Shown one piece after another: positions 1 to 6,708 of a stretch of 27,735 bases of DNA. This DNA comes from Rhodoferax sp. UBA4409. Its GTDB lineage: Bacteria > Pseudomonadota > Gammaproteobacteria > Burkholderiales > Burkholderiaceae_C. The stretch spans positions 1 through 27,735 of the forward strand of contig DGQR01000013.1 of assembly GCA_002390825.1 (NCBI GenBank), in the 5' to 3' direction. The notes below the pieces were generated by a model. The model saw only the letters and a program-made list of their open reading frames with translations, was not told the origin of the DNA and made no database searches. Every line of letters starts with the position of its first letter. The first letter of the stretch is position 1. The translations under genes and the position numbers were made by a program.

Positions 1-842
1 TGGCGGGCCACCTGGCGCGCGCTGGCCACCAGGTCACGGTCTACAACCGCACTGCTAGCAAATCAATAGCATGGTGCGAAGAATTCAAGAGCGCCAGCAG
101 CCAATTGGGCACACATTCCCATGCACCTACACCCCGTGAGGCAGTGCTGGCCGCGGACATCGTGTTTTGCTGTGTGGGTAACGATGCGGATTTGCGCAGC
201 GTGACGCTGGGGGCCGACGGCGCCTTTGCCGGCATGAAACCTGGGGCGATTTTTGTGGATCACACCACCGCCTCGGCGGACATCGCCCGGGAGCTGAGCG
301 TTGCAGCGGTGGCGCGGGGACTGCAATTCATCGATGCGCCCGTGTCCGGCGGTCAAGCCGGCGCACAGAATGGCATGTTGACCGTGATGTGCGGGGGCGA
401 TGCCACTGCGTTTGAGGCGGTCAAGCCAGCGGCCATGGCGTTTTCCCGTGCATTCACCTTGCTGGGCGAGAGCGGCTCCGGCCAGTTGGCCAAAATGGTG
501 AACCAAATTTGTATTGCCGGCTTGGTGCAAGGCCTGTCCGAAGCAGTGGCCTTCGGCCAGCGCGCGGGGCTGGACATGAACCAGGTGCTGGACGTCATCG
601 GCAAAGGGGCCGCCCAGAGCTGGCAACTCGACAACCGGGGCAAAACCATGGTCGCGGACCAATTTGAGTTTGGTTTCGCCGTGGACTGGATGCGCAAAGA
701 CCTGGGCCTGGTGCTGGACGAAGCCAAGCGCAATGGCGCACGCTTGCCGGTGACCGCGCTGGTGGACCAGTTTTATGCCGATGTGCAAGTCATGGGTGGC
801 AACCGCTGGGATACCAGCAGCCTGATCAAGCGCCTCAAGTAA
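1..842 (+). CDS. 3-hydroxyisobutyrate dehydrogenase-family NAD(P)-dependent oxidoreductase (5' truncated)
   Basis: The frame is open from base 3, so the gene begins before the window and its N-terminal GxGxxG loop is missing. What remains starts at the second beta strand of the Rossmann fold (HQVTVYNRT). It continues through a substrate loop (DAPVSGGQAGAQNG) and the catalytic lysine region (SGSGQLAKMVNQI) to the helical C-terminal domain (FAVDWMRKDLGLVLDEA). Family members oxidise 3-hydroxyisobutyrate or reduce tartronate semialdehyde, and the sequence does not decide between these. The stretch between NRT and TPREA is several residues longer than I expect for the family, and it contains copy R1 of a dispersed palindrome. 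A bidirectional terminator follows. The family call is firm; the substrate is unknown. Confidence 0.9.
   Translation, partial: AGHLARAGHQVTVYNRTASKSIAWCEEFKSASSQLGTHSHAPTPREAVLAADIVFCCVGNDADLRSVTLGADGAFAGMKPGAIFVDHTTASADIARELSVAAVARGLQFIDAPVSGGQAGAQNGMLTVMCGGDATAFEAVKPAAMAFSRAFTLLGESGSGQLAKMVNQICIAGLVQGLSEAVAFGQRAGLDMNQVLDVIGKGAAQSWQLDNRGKTMVADQFEFGFAVDWMRKDLGLVLDEAKRNGARLPVTALVDQFYADVQVMGGNRWDTSSLIKRLK
53..71. repeat. Dispersed palindrome, copy R1 (inside a coding region)
   Basis: TGCTA and TAGCA arms enclose an AT-rich centre. The core fits GCTAN-N7-ATAGC, which recurs with the same spacing at 3962, 16460, 23194 and near 24728. This copy lies within the dehydrogenase reading frame, at a point where the protein seems to carry extra residues. 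Confidence 0.55.
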
Positions 843-856
843 GGCTCCGTCCCCAT

Positions 857-886
857 AAAAAAAGGCCTGCAGTTGCAGGCCTTTTT
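857..886. terminator. Bidirectional rho-independent terminator
   Basis: GGCCTGCA at 864-871 pairs with TGCAGGCC at 874-881. A run of seven A lies before the stem and five T after it, so it can act on both strands. It sits between two convergent genes (dehydrogenase and dolP-like). Confidence 0.9.
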
Positions 887-905
887 ACTGGACAGAGCGA
901 CAAAC

Positions 906-1532
906 CTATTTCTTGGCGGGCTCAGCCGGCTGCGGCAAGGTGCGCGCCAGCTCTTCTTCGGAAATGATTTCCAGAATCCGCACCACACGGCCGACGCCGC
1001 TGACGCCACTGATGATGTCAGTTGCGCGCTTGGCTTCACGCGCCGTCACACGGCCCATCACATAGACCGTACCGCGCTCAGTGGTCAACTTAAAGGCGCT
1101 GGCAAACAAATCTTTGGCGTCCACCAAAGCGGCCTTGGCACGGCCGGTCACCAGGGTGTCCGAAGAGCGCTGGGTCAGGGTGGTGTTGCCCATCACCTCA
1201 AGCTCGTTGACGATGTTGCGCACGTTGTCCACGCCGGCCACAATTTTTTCGATCAGCTGCTTGTCCTGCAGGTTCGGCACTTCACCGGTCAACAAAACCT
1301 GGCGGTTGTAGCTGGTCACGTTCACGTGCACCCGCTCGCCTAGGTTCTCGCGAATGCGGCTGGCAGCGCGGAGCTCAATGCCCTCGTCTTCCACCAAGCT
1401 GCCGGAGGTGCGGCGATCGGTCGCCACCAAACCGGTACCGACAAAGGCGCCACCCACTACCAAAGGAAAGCAGCCGCTCAGGCTGACGGCCACCAAGGTG
1501 CCGAGGGTCAGGCGTTGAAGAAGTTGTTTCAT
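906..1532 (-). CDS. dolP: BON-domain outer-membrane lipoprotein, DolP/YraP-like
   Basis: This 208-residue protein has a lipoprotein signal peptide with lipobox LSGC (Cys about residue 21), so it should be lipidated and periplasm-facing. Two BON domains follow: about 50-115 (IRENLGERVHVNVTSYNRQV, GEVPNLQDKQLIEKIVAGV) and about 128-195 (AKAALVDAKDLFASAFKLTT, GRVTAREAKRATDIISGV). In E. coli, DolP supports outer-membrane integrity and BAM function. The start codon lies 2 bases after the diaA stop and has AGGAA upstream, so the two are co-transcribed. The neighbourhood diaA-yraN-rsmI matches the E. coli yraL-yraM-yraN-diaA-dolP locus, which supports orthology. Confidence 0.9.
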   Translation of the reverse strand: MKQLLQRLTLGTLVAVSLSGCFPLVVGGAFVGTGLVATDRRTSGSLVEDEGIELRAASRIRENLGERVHVNVTSYNRQVLLTGEVPNLQDKQLIEKIVAGVDNVRNIVNELEVMGNTTLTQRSSDTLVTGRAKAALVDAKDLFASAFKLTTERGTVYVMGRVTAREAKRATDIISGVSGVGRVVRILEIISEEELARTLPQPAEPAKK

Positions 1533-1534
1533 GT

Positions 1535-2137
1535 TTAAGGTTCCTGTTCACCGAGTAATTGGGCATCCACCGCATCACAGATGCAATGCAATGTGAGGAT
1601 GTGGACTTCTTGGATGCGGGCCGTCCGGTCGTGCGGCACGCAGATATGGACATCGGTATCGCGCAGCAGCTGGGCCATCTTGCCGCCGGATTTGCCGGTC
1701 AGCCCGACCACCACCATTTCACGCTCATGGGCGGCTTCAATTGCAGCTAGCACATTGGCAGAGTTGCCGCTGGTCGAGATGGCTAACAACACGTCGCCGG
1801 GGGCACCCAGGGCGCGCACTTGGCGCGAGAAAATGACATTGAAGTCGTAGTCGTTGGCGATCGCCGTCATGATGGAGCTGTCGGTAGTGAGCGCAATCGC
1901 GCCCAGCTCCGGCCGCTCGCGCTCGAACCGCCCGACAAACTCTGCCGCGAAATGCTGGGCATCCGCCGCGGAGCCCCCGTTGCCGCAGGCCAATACTTTG
2001 CCGCCACTGGTCACACATGCCAGCATGGCTTGCACCGCATCCGCAATCGGTTTGCTCAGTGTCTGGGCAGCCTGGTATTTGAGGTCCGCACTGTCGATAA
2101 AGTGTTGTTGTATACGTTGTTCCAGCATGGGCGGCAT
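1535..2137 (-). CDS. diaA: SIS-domain protein DiaA / phosphoheptose isomerase family
   Basis: This 200-residue single SIS-domain protein has the sugar-phosphate binding features CGNGGSAADAQHFAAEFVGRFERERP, given here only as a family landmark around residues 52-77, and LAISTSGNS around 117-125. It resembles both GmhA and DiaA. The context (dolP downstream, yraN and rsmI upstream) is that of DiaA, the DnaA-binding initiation factor, but heptose isomerase activity cannot be excluded from sequence. ATG at 2137 is used here. The internal ATG at 2128 would give the N-terminus MLEQRIQQHF, closer in length to the E. coli start. It is the first gene of a two-gene operon with dolP. Confidence 0.85.
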   Translation of the reverse strand: MPPMLEQRIQQHFIDSADLKYQAAQTLSKPIADAVQAMLACVTSGGKVLACGNGGSAADAQHFAAEFVGRFERERPELGAIALTTDSSIMTAIANDYDFNVIFSRQVRALGAPGDVLLAISTSGNSANVLAAIEAAHEREMVVVGLTGKSGGKMAQLLRDTDVHICVPHDRTARIQEVHILTLHCICDAVDAQLLGEQEP

Positions 2138-2185
2138 GATACCGCGCAGCGTATAAACCCTGATGTCGGAGACTTGTCAGGGCGA

Positions 2186-2572
2186 TCAGGATGCGTCAAA
2201 GGCGGCGCGCAACCACTCGACCGCGTCGCTGTCCATCACCACCACATCGAACCGGCACGGGGGAACCGTACGCAACTGCAGCAAGTAATGCCTTGCGGCA
2301 AAGATGATGCGGCGCTGTTTGACATGCCCCACGCTGGCCGCTGCCCCGCCATGGTCGGTGCGGCTGCGTTTGCGCACCTCGACAAACACCAGCGTGCCGT
2401 CGCGGTCACGCATGATCAGGTCGATCTCGCCACCGCCCCGCCCGGGGGTCCGATAATTGCGGGCAACGAATTGCAGCCCCTTGGCTTGCAAAAAACCCGA
2501 CGCCCGCTCCTCCGCCGCATCGCCCACTTGTTTGGTCGTGCGGGAAGCGGGTCGTGATGGAAATAAGCCCAT
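2186..2572 (-). CDS. yraN: YraN/UPF0102 family nuclease-fold protein
   Basis: This 128-residue protein has the UPF0102 signature of a restriction-endonuclease-like fold: GDAAEERASGFLQAKG (about 17-32), then NYRTPGRGGGEIDLIMRDRD and LVFVEVRKR, where the E, D and ExR residues form the predicted metal-binding site. Its cellular role is not established. Its ATG (2570-2572) directly abuts the ATG of divergent rsmI, so each gene's upstream signals must lie in the other's coding sequence. A 48-base gap separates it from diaA. Confidence 0.88.
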   Translation of the reverse strand: MGLFPSRPASRTTKQVGDAAEERASGFLQAKGLQFVARNYRTPGRGGGEIDLIMRDRDGTLVFVEVRKRSRTDHGGAAASVGHVKQRRIIFAARHYLLQLRTVPPCRFDVVVMDSDAVEWLRAAFDAS

Positions 2573-3496
2573 ATGAGTGCGTCTTTTTCTTCAGCCATCC
2601 AAGCCGCCAAAGATGCGGCCGGTGCGCAGCATTATCCGCAAGGCTGCTTGTATGTTGTCGCCACGCCCATCGGCAATCTGGCCGACATCACCCTGCGTGC
2701 CCTGCATGTACTGGGGCTTGCCGATTGCATTGCCTGTGAAGACACACGCCACACCCAGCAAATGCTGCGCGCCTACGGTATCGACAAAGCGGGCTCGGCC
2801 CTGCTGGCCGTGCACCAGCACAACGAGACCGAGGCTGCGCAGACCGTGATCGCCCGCCTGCGGGAAGGTCAACGCGTTGCCTATGTGAGTGACGCCGGCA
2901 CACCCGGTGTGAGCGACCCCGGGGCACGGCTGGTGGCGCAAGTGCGGGCGCAAGGTTTGCGCGCTGTTCCGCTGCCGGGGGCAAGCAGCGTGGTGACCGC
3001 TATTTCTGTGGCCGGACTGGTCGCCACGGGCGAGGGCCATGGCGGTTTTGTGTTCCGGGGTTTTTTGTCCTCCAAAGCCACAGAGCGTGCGAACGAGGTC
3101 GCGGCGATAGCTGCGCAGCCCGACGCGGTGGTGCTGCTCGAGGCGCCGCACCGGCTGGAAGCACTGGCCAAAGCGCTTGCACCTTTGGGTTCGCGCAAAG
3201 TCACGGTAGGCCGGGAACTGACCAAGCAGTTTGAAGAGGTGGCTACTGTGGATGCGAGCGAGTTCAGCGCTTGGTTGGCCGCAGATGCCAACCGCTTGCG
3301 CGGCGAGTTCGCGCTGGTCATTCACCCTGCGGCTGCAGCCGCCAGCACAGCGGATGACCGCGTCTTGAGTTTGCTGCTGGAGCAACTGCCGCTCAAATCT
3401 GCAGTGAAGCTGGCAGCCGACATCACCGGCGAGCCGCGCAACGCGCTGTATGAGCGGGCCCTGCTGCTCAAGCAGGGCTCTGGCAGCGAAAACTAG
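2573..3496 (+). CDS. rsmI: 16S rRNA 2'-O-ribose methyltransferase RsmI
   Basis: This 307-residue SAM-dependent methyltransferase of the tetrapyrrole-methylase fold modifies C1402 of 16S rRNA. Landmarks in order are LYVVATPIGNLADITLRAL (about 26-44), CEDTRHTQQML (about 60-70), YVSDAGTPGVSDPGARLV (about 103-120) and PLPGASSVVTA (about 133-143). A C-terminal extension ends in the predicted helix region NALYERALLLK. A GGAA lies about 12 bases before the ATG, a poor Shine-Dalgarno position. The TAG stop shares the bases CTAG with the stop of convergent dgoA. Confidence 0.95.
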   Translation: MSASFSSAIQAAKDAAGAQHYPQGCLYVVATPIGNLADITLRALHVLGLADCIACEDTRHTQQMLRAYGIDKAGSALLAVHQHNETEAAQTVIARLREGQRVAYVSDAGTPGVSDPGARLVAQVRAQGLRAVPLPGASSVVTAISVAGLVATGEGHGGFVFRGFLSSKATERANEVAAIAAQPDAVVLLEAPHRLEALAKALAPLGSRKVTVGRELTKQFEEVATVDASEFSAWLAADANRLRGEFALVIHPAAAAASTADDRVLSLLLEQLPLKSAVKLAADITGEPRNALYERALLLKQGSGSEN

Positions 3497-4131
3497 GCCG
3501 TGGCCGCCTGCCAGGCCTGCACATAGGCACTGGCGCGCTCGTAGACCTGCGCCGCTGTGACGCCCGGTGCAAACAACTGGCTGCCGATGCCGAAGCCGGT
3601 GGCGCCGGCTTTGACCCATGGTCCGATGCTCTCGGGGGTAATGCCGCCCACCGGCCAAAGATCGGTACCGGCTGGAACCACGGACTTGAGCGCCTTCAAG
3701 CCGCCGTGCCCCAGCGACTCTGCCGGGAACAACTTGAGTGCGTGCGCGCCAGCGGCCAAGGCCGCAAAAGCTTCGGTCGGCGTAGCCACACCAGGTGACG
3801 CCAGCATGCCCAACGCCACCGCACGGCGAATCACCGCCGGATCGCAATTGGGCGAGACCATCAAGCGGCCGCCCGCAGCGTGTACCGCGTCCACCTGTTC
3901 AACCGTGAGCATGGTTCCACCGCCAATAAGGGCATCAGCCGGCAATCCAGCTACGAGAGCCGCTATACATTCGATAGCGCCAGGGCGATTCAAAGGGACT
4001 TCGAGGCTCCGGAAGCCTGCTTGGTACAAGGCCTGGCCGATATCCAAAGCCTCTTCGGGCTTGAGCCCCCGCAAAATGGCAATCAAAGGCATATGGCGGG
4101 CTTGCGCCAACAAAGGGAAAACAGAACTCAT
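3493..4131 (-). CDS. dgoA: 2-dehydro-3-deoxy-6-phosphogalactonate aldolase
   Basis: This KDPG/KDPGal class I aldolase cleaves 2-keto-3-deoxy-6-phosphogalactonate to pyruvate and glyceraldehyde 3-phosphate. Landmarks are PLIAILRGLKPEEAL near the N-terminus, EVPLNRPGA, LIGGGTMLT, VSPNCDPAVIRRA and the Schiff-base lysine in HALKLFPAE. The C-terminal phosphate-binding region includes PVGGITPESI and GIGSQLF. EVPLN and the close match to DgoA favour the galactonate enzyme over Eda. I chose ATG at 4131 (212 residues) because GGAG lies 6 bases before it and it overlaps the dgoK stop as TGATG. A TTG at 4143 would add four residues. Copy R3 of the palindrome lies within the frame. Confidence 0.92.
   Translation of the reverse strand: MSSVFPLLAQARHMPLIAILRGLKPEEALDIGQALYQAGFRSLEVPLNRPGAIECIAALVAGLPADALIGGGTMLTVEQVDAVHAAGGRLMVSPNCDPAVIRRAVALGMLASPGVATPTEAFAALAAGAHALKLFPAESLGHGGLKALKSVVPAGTDLWPVGGITPESIGPWVKAGATGFGIGSQLFAPGVTAAQVYERASAYVQAWQAATA
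3961..3979. repeat. Dispersed palindrome, copy R3 (inside dgoA)
   Basis: CGCTAT at 3961-3966 and ATAGCG at 3974-3979 surround a 7-base AT-rich centre, the same geometry as R1, R2, R4 and R5. On the coding strand it encodes a stretch of dgoA between the EVPLN motif and LIGGGT. It may be a repeat accommodated in frame or a chance match. Confidence 0.4.
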
Positions 4132-5057
4132 CAAGCGCTCCAATGGGAATGAATGTGTTGCATGGCGGCCAGAAAGGCTTGGCGGGCATCCAGAATGTCA
4201 AAACGGCAGTCCAGGCGCTGCGCCGCCTTTTGGTAGAGCTCTGCGAGCTGCGGTGAGCCAATCAACTGAAAAGTGGGGACCTCGCCGGCTTCCGCCCCGA
4301 GTACATCTTTGAGTTCCGCACCGATCAGGAGGCCGCTTAAATACGAGGCACTGGCTTGCGGCGCCATGTCTTTGCTGACCACACGGGCCCGGGTGCCAAA
4401 CAGCACATGGCTCAGCGCATGGTGTCCGGCCGCATCTACCCCGGCTGAAAAAGCAGCATCGTCCCATGTAGCCTGGCCGCTCGCAGCGGCGGCCAGTGTG
4501 CCGTGCTTGCGCAACAGGTCATAGAGCTCGCCGGTCATGTAGGTGCGCAGTTTGCGCACCACGCCACCTTGCAGTAACACCCATTTACTGTGCGTGCCAG
4601 GTAGCACGAACCAACCAGACACATGGCCCAAAGCCCAAGCTCCCAGGAGTTGGGTTTCCTCGCCGCGCATGACATCCGGCACACCTGCGGAGTTGCGAAT
4701 GCAATAGCCGGGGACCAGCACCACGGGCACGTCTCCGGGAGCATCCGGGACTCTGTACACATGGCGCCCCAAGTCCTGCAAGGGCACAGACGCATCCACA
4801 TAAGGCACTTCATGCCACCCGAGCGCACTCCCCACCATTCCGGAAGCGACCACCAAAGACGGTGTCGCCTGCACGCTGGTCAGCGCGCCGGTGAGCGCCT
4901 CTGGAAAGCGCCCTTTGCAAGCCAGCGCGCCATCGCCATCGCTGGACTCCCGGATGCACTCCCCCGTCGGTCGGATCACATAGGTGCGGCGGTGGGTGGT
5001 TCCCCAGTCCACACCGACAATGGCGGATGTTGGGCTCATAGTCATAGTTAAGTTCAC
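4131..5057 (-). CDS. dgoK: 2-dehydro-3-deoxygalactonokinase
   Basis: This 308-residue protein of the DgoK kinase family phosphorylates 2-keto-3-deoxygalactonate at O6, feeding DgoA. The N-terminal phosphate loop VGVDWGTTHRRTYVI (about residues 13-27) is typical. Later landmarks are VVASGMVGSALGWHEVPYVD, VPGYCIRN, DVMRGEETQLLGA, FVLPGTHSKWV (the catalytic region) and YLSGLLIGAEL. The 5057 start is GTG with a G-rich GGGGGGAAA about 9-12 bases upstream; in-frame ATGs at 5045 and 5039 are alternatives. It heads a dgoK-dgoA operon, divergent from the GntR regulator over a roughly 40-base intergenic region. Confidence 0.92.
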   Translation of the reverse strand: MNLTMTMSPTSAIVGVDWGTTHRRTYVIRPTGECIRESSDGDGALACKGRFPEALTGALTSVQATPSLVVASGMVGSALGWHEVPYVDASVPLQDLGRHVYRVPDAPGDVPVVLVPGYCIRNSAGVPDVMRGEETQLLGAWALGHVSGWFVLPGTHSKWVLLQGGVVRKLRTYMTGELYDLLRKHGTLAAAASGQATWDDAAFSAGVDAAGHHALSHVLFGTRARVVSKDMAPQASASYLSGLLIGAELKDVLGAEAGEVPTFQLIGSPQLAELYQKAAQRLDCRFDILDARQAFLAAMQHIHSHWSA

Positions 5058-5076
5058 GAAGATGGGTTTCCCCCCG

Positions 5077-5099
5077 ATTTAAACATATGATCATTAAAT
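5077..5099. promoter_or_regulatory. Divergent dgoK/dgoR promoter-operator
   Basis: The gap between dgoK and the regulator contains overlapping palindromes CATATG and TGATCA, flanked by ATTTAA and TTAAAT arms (5077-5082, 5094-5099). TATGAT at 5086-5091 fits a sigma70 -10 box and would place the transcript start on the regulator's ATG. The word TATGATCATT here resembles TATGATGATT at 5881 upstream of the dehydrogenase, which suggests a shared DgoR-like site. The -35 match is weak. Confidence 0.45.
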
Positions 5100-5856
5100 G
5101 CCAATTCGCATGACACCTGTAGACCCCAAAACGCCGCCCATTCCGGCCTCCCACGCGCGCTACAGCGGTCGCAAACTGCATGGGCAGGTGGTGGATGAGC
5201 TGGGCCGCCGGGTCGCAGGGGGCATCTACCCCGCCGGGCAGCTGCTCCCGAACGAGGAGCTGTTGTGCCAGGAGCTGGCCGTAAGCCGCACTGCCCTGCG
5301 TGAGGCCGTCAAGGTACTGGCGGGCAAAGGCCTGCTGGAAGCCCGGCCCCGCATCGGCACCCGGGTGCGCAGCAAAGACCAATGGAACCTGCTGGACCCG
5401 GACATCCTGGCGTGGCGCTGCGCCACCGGCGTAGATGCGGAGTTTTTGCGGCATCTTACCGAGCTGCGCGAAATCATTGAGCCCTCCGCGGCAGCACTGG
5501 CCGCGACCAGCCGCAGTGAGGAGCAACTCCAGGCGATCGCACTCGCGCTGCGCTCTATGGAGTCGGCAGCCTCGATCACCGACTGGGTGCAAGCCGATCT
5601 GGCCTTTCACACCGCCGTGCTCCAAGCCACCAACAACCCGCTGCTGATGCCACTGGCCGCCATCATCGGCAGCGCCCTGGAGTCTTTGCTGGGCGTTACC
5701 GCGCGCACCTCGGACAACTTCAAGCAAGCTTTGCCGGACCACCAGAAGGTGTTTGAAGCGATCCGGCTGCAAGAGCCACAAAACGCGCTGCACCGCATGG
5801 CCAGCATGCTCTCTGACACGCGCAGCCTGATCCGCGCCACGATCCAGACAAGCTAA
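5098..5856 (+). CDS. dgoR: GntR family regulator, FadR/FCD subfamily (DgoR-like)
   Basis: This 252-residue protein has an N-terminal winged helix (about 24-92: ELGRRVAGGIYPAGQLLP, SRTALREAVKVLAGKGLLEA). A linker RSKDQWNLLDPDILAW strongly resembles that of E. coli DgoR. The FCD effector domain (about 107-240) keeps likely metal ligands in ADLAFHTAVLQATNNPLL and PDHQKVFEAI. FCD regulators usually repress sugar-acid catabolism until the acid binds, so galactonate or a 2-keto-3-deoxy derivative is the likely effector (inference). It lies between dgoK-dgoA and the dehydrogenase-lactonase pair, well placed to control both. No Shine-Dalgarno precedes the ATG, and leaderless translation is possible. 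Confidence 0.88.
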   Translation: MPIRMTPVDPKTPPIPASHARYSGRKLHGQVVDELGRRVAGGIYPAGQLLPNEELLCQELAVSRTALREAVKVLAGKGLLEARPRIGTRVRSKDQWNLLDPDILAWRCATGVDAEFLRHLTELREIIEPSAAALAATSRSEEQLQAIALALRSMESAASITDWVQADLAFHTAVLQATNNPLLMPLAAIIGSALESLLGVTARTSDNFKQALPDHQKVFEAIRLQEPQNALHRMASMLSDTRSLIRATIQTS

Positions 5857-5880
5857 GCGGCTTCTTTTCGGCTTTATTTG

Positions 5881-5905
5881 TATGATGATTGCTTTTACAA
5901 TCGTC
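5881..5905. promoter_or_regulatory. Candidate DgoR operator before the dehydrogenase
   Basis: GATGATTG at 5884-5891 and CAATCGTC at 5898-5905 form an imperfect inverted repeat (7 of 8 positions) with a 6-base centre. The overlapping TATGATGATT at 5881-5890 matches 9 of 10 bases of TATGATCATT in the dgoK/dgoR gap. It lies just upstream of the GGAG that serves the next gene. Confidence 0.4.
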
Positions 5906-5928
5906 GTCTATTTACCTCTTGGAGACCT

Positions 5929-6708
5929 ATGAAGCCGGACACCCTCTCCCACTTCGCGCAGTACCCGAGCTTGCAGGGGCGCAGTGTTTTTGTCACCGGA
6001 GGCAGCTCTGGCATCGGTGGCGACATCGTGATTGCCTTTGCGCGCCAAGGCGCCAAAGTGGCGTTCACCGGCCGCAATGCCGAGGCCGCTCAGCAAGTCA
6101 TTGAGGCAGCGCGGCAACTGGGCCCTGAACCGCTGTTTCTGCAAAGCGACGCATCAGATGTGAAAGCCTTGCAAGCGGCCATCGGCACAGCGGCCGAGCG
6201 CTTTGGCGACATCACGGTGCTGGTCAACAACGTGGCCAATGACCAGCGGCACGAGCTTGCCGATGTGACGGCGGAAGACTTCGACTGGCGGGTATCGGTC
6301 AACTTGCGACCCCACTTTTTTGCCGCCCAGGCGGTTGCCGAGGGCATGAAGCGTTCCGGCGGTGGCGCCATCGTGAACCTGGGCTCGACCAGCTGGAAGA
6401 TCAAGGGCAAGGGCTACCCGGTCTACGCGACCTGCAAGTCGGCGACCGTGGGCCTGACCCGCAGCTTGGCGCGAGAACTGGGTGAATTCAATATCCGGGT
6501 CAACACCTTGACGCCGGGCTGGATCATGACCGACAAGCAGTTGGCTTTGTGGGTCGACGAGGCGGGCGAAAAAGCCATGAAGGACAACCATTGCCTGCCC
6601 GGCCGGATTCTCGGCGCCGATGTGGCGAATATGGCTTTGTTTTTATCGGCCGCTGACAGCGGCATGGTGACAGCCCAAGACTTTGTGGTGGACGCCGGAT
6701 GGACCTGA
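5929..6708 (+). CDS. SDR-family aldose 1-dehydrogenase (probable D-galactose dehydrogenase)
   Basis: This classical short-chain dehydrogenase of about 259 residues has the cofactor loop TGGSSGIG, structural motif NNVAN (NNAG in most relatives), catalytic Ser in NLGSTSWK and YATCK carrying the catalytic Tyr and Lys. It strongly resembles bacterial D-xylose/L-arabinose/galactose 1-dehydrogenases (YPSLQGRSVFVTGG, NDQRHELADVT, C-terminal VVDAGWT). With dgoK and dgoA alongside, oxidation of D-galactose to its lactone is the most coherent role (inference); xylose or arabinose cannot be excluded. ATG at 5929 has GGAG 8 bases upstream and was chosen over an ATG further upstream. Its end overlaps the lactonase start by 10 bases. 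Confidence 0.88.
   Translation: MKPDTLSHFAQYPSLQGRSVFVTGGSSGIGGDIVIAFARQGAKVAFTGRNAEAAQQVIEAARQLGPEPLFLQSDASDVKALQAAIGTAAERFGDITVLVNNVANDQRHELADVTAEDFDWRVSVNLRPHFFAAQAVAEGMKRSGGGAIVNLGSTSWKIKGKGYPVYATCKSATVGLTRSLARELGEFNIRVNTLTPGWIMTDKQLALWVDEAGEKAMKDNHCLPGRILGADVANMALFLSAADSGMVTAQDFVVDAGWT

Noticed and set aside
63..788. Long open frame on the minus strand opposite the dehydrogenase
   Set aside because: It is antisense to a clearly conserved gene, has no domain and shows a composition typical of GC-rich shadow frames (His, Gln and Arg rich).
2591..3847. 418-residue open frame opposite rsmI and dgoA
   Set aside because: It spans two unrelated conserved genes on the other strand, is Arg/Gly/Cys rich and resembles no protein.
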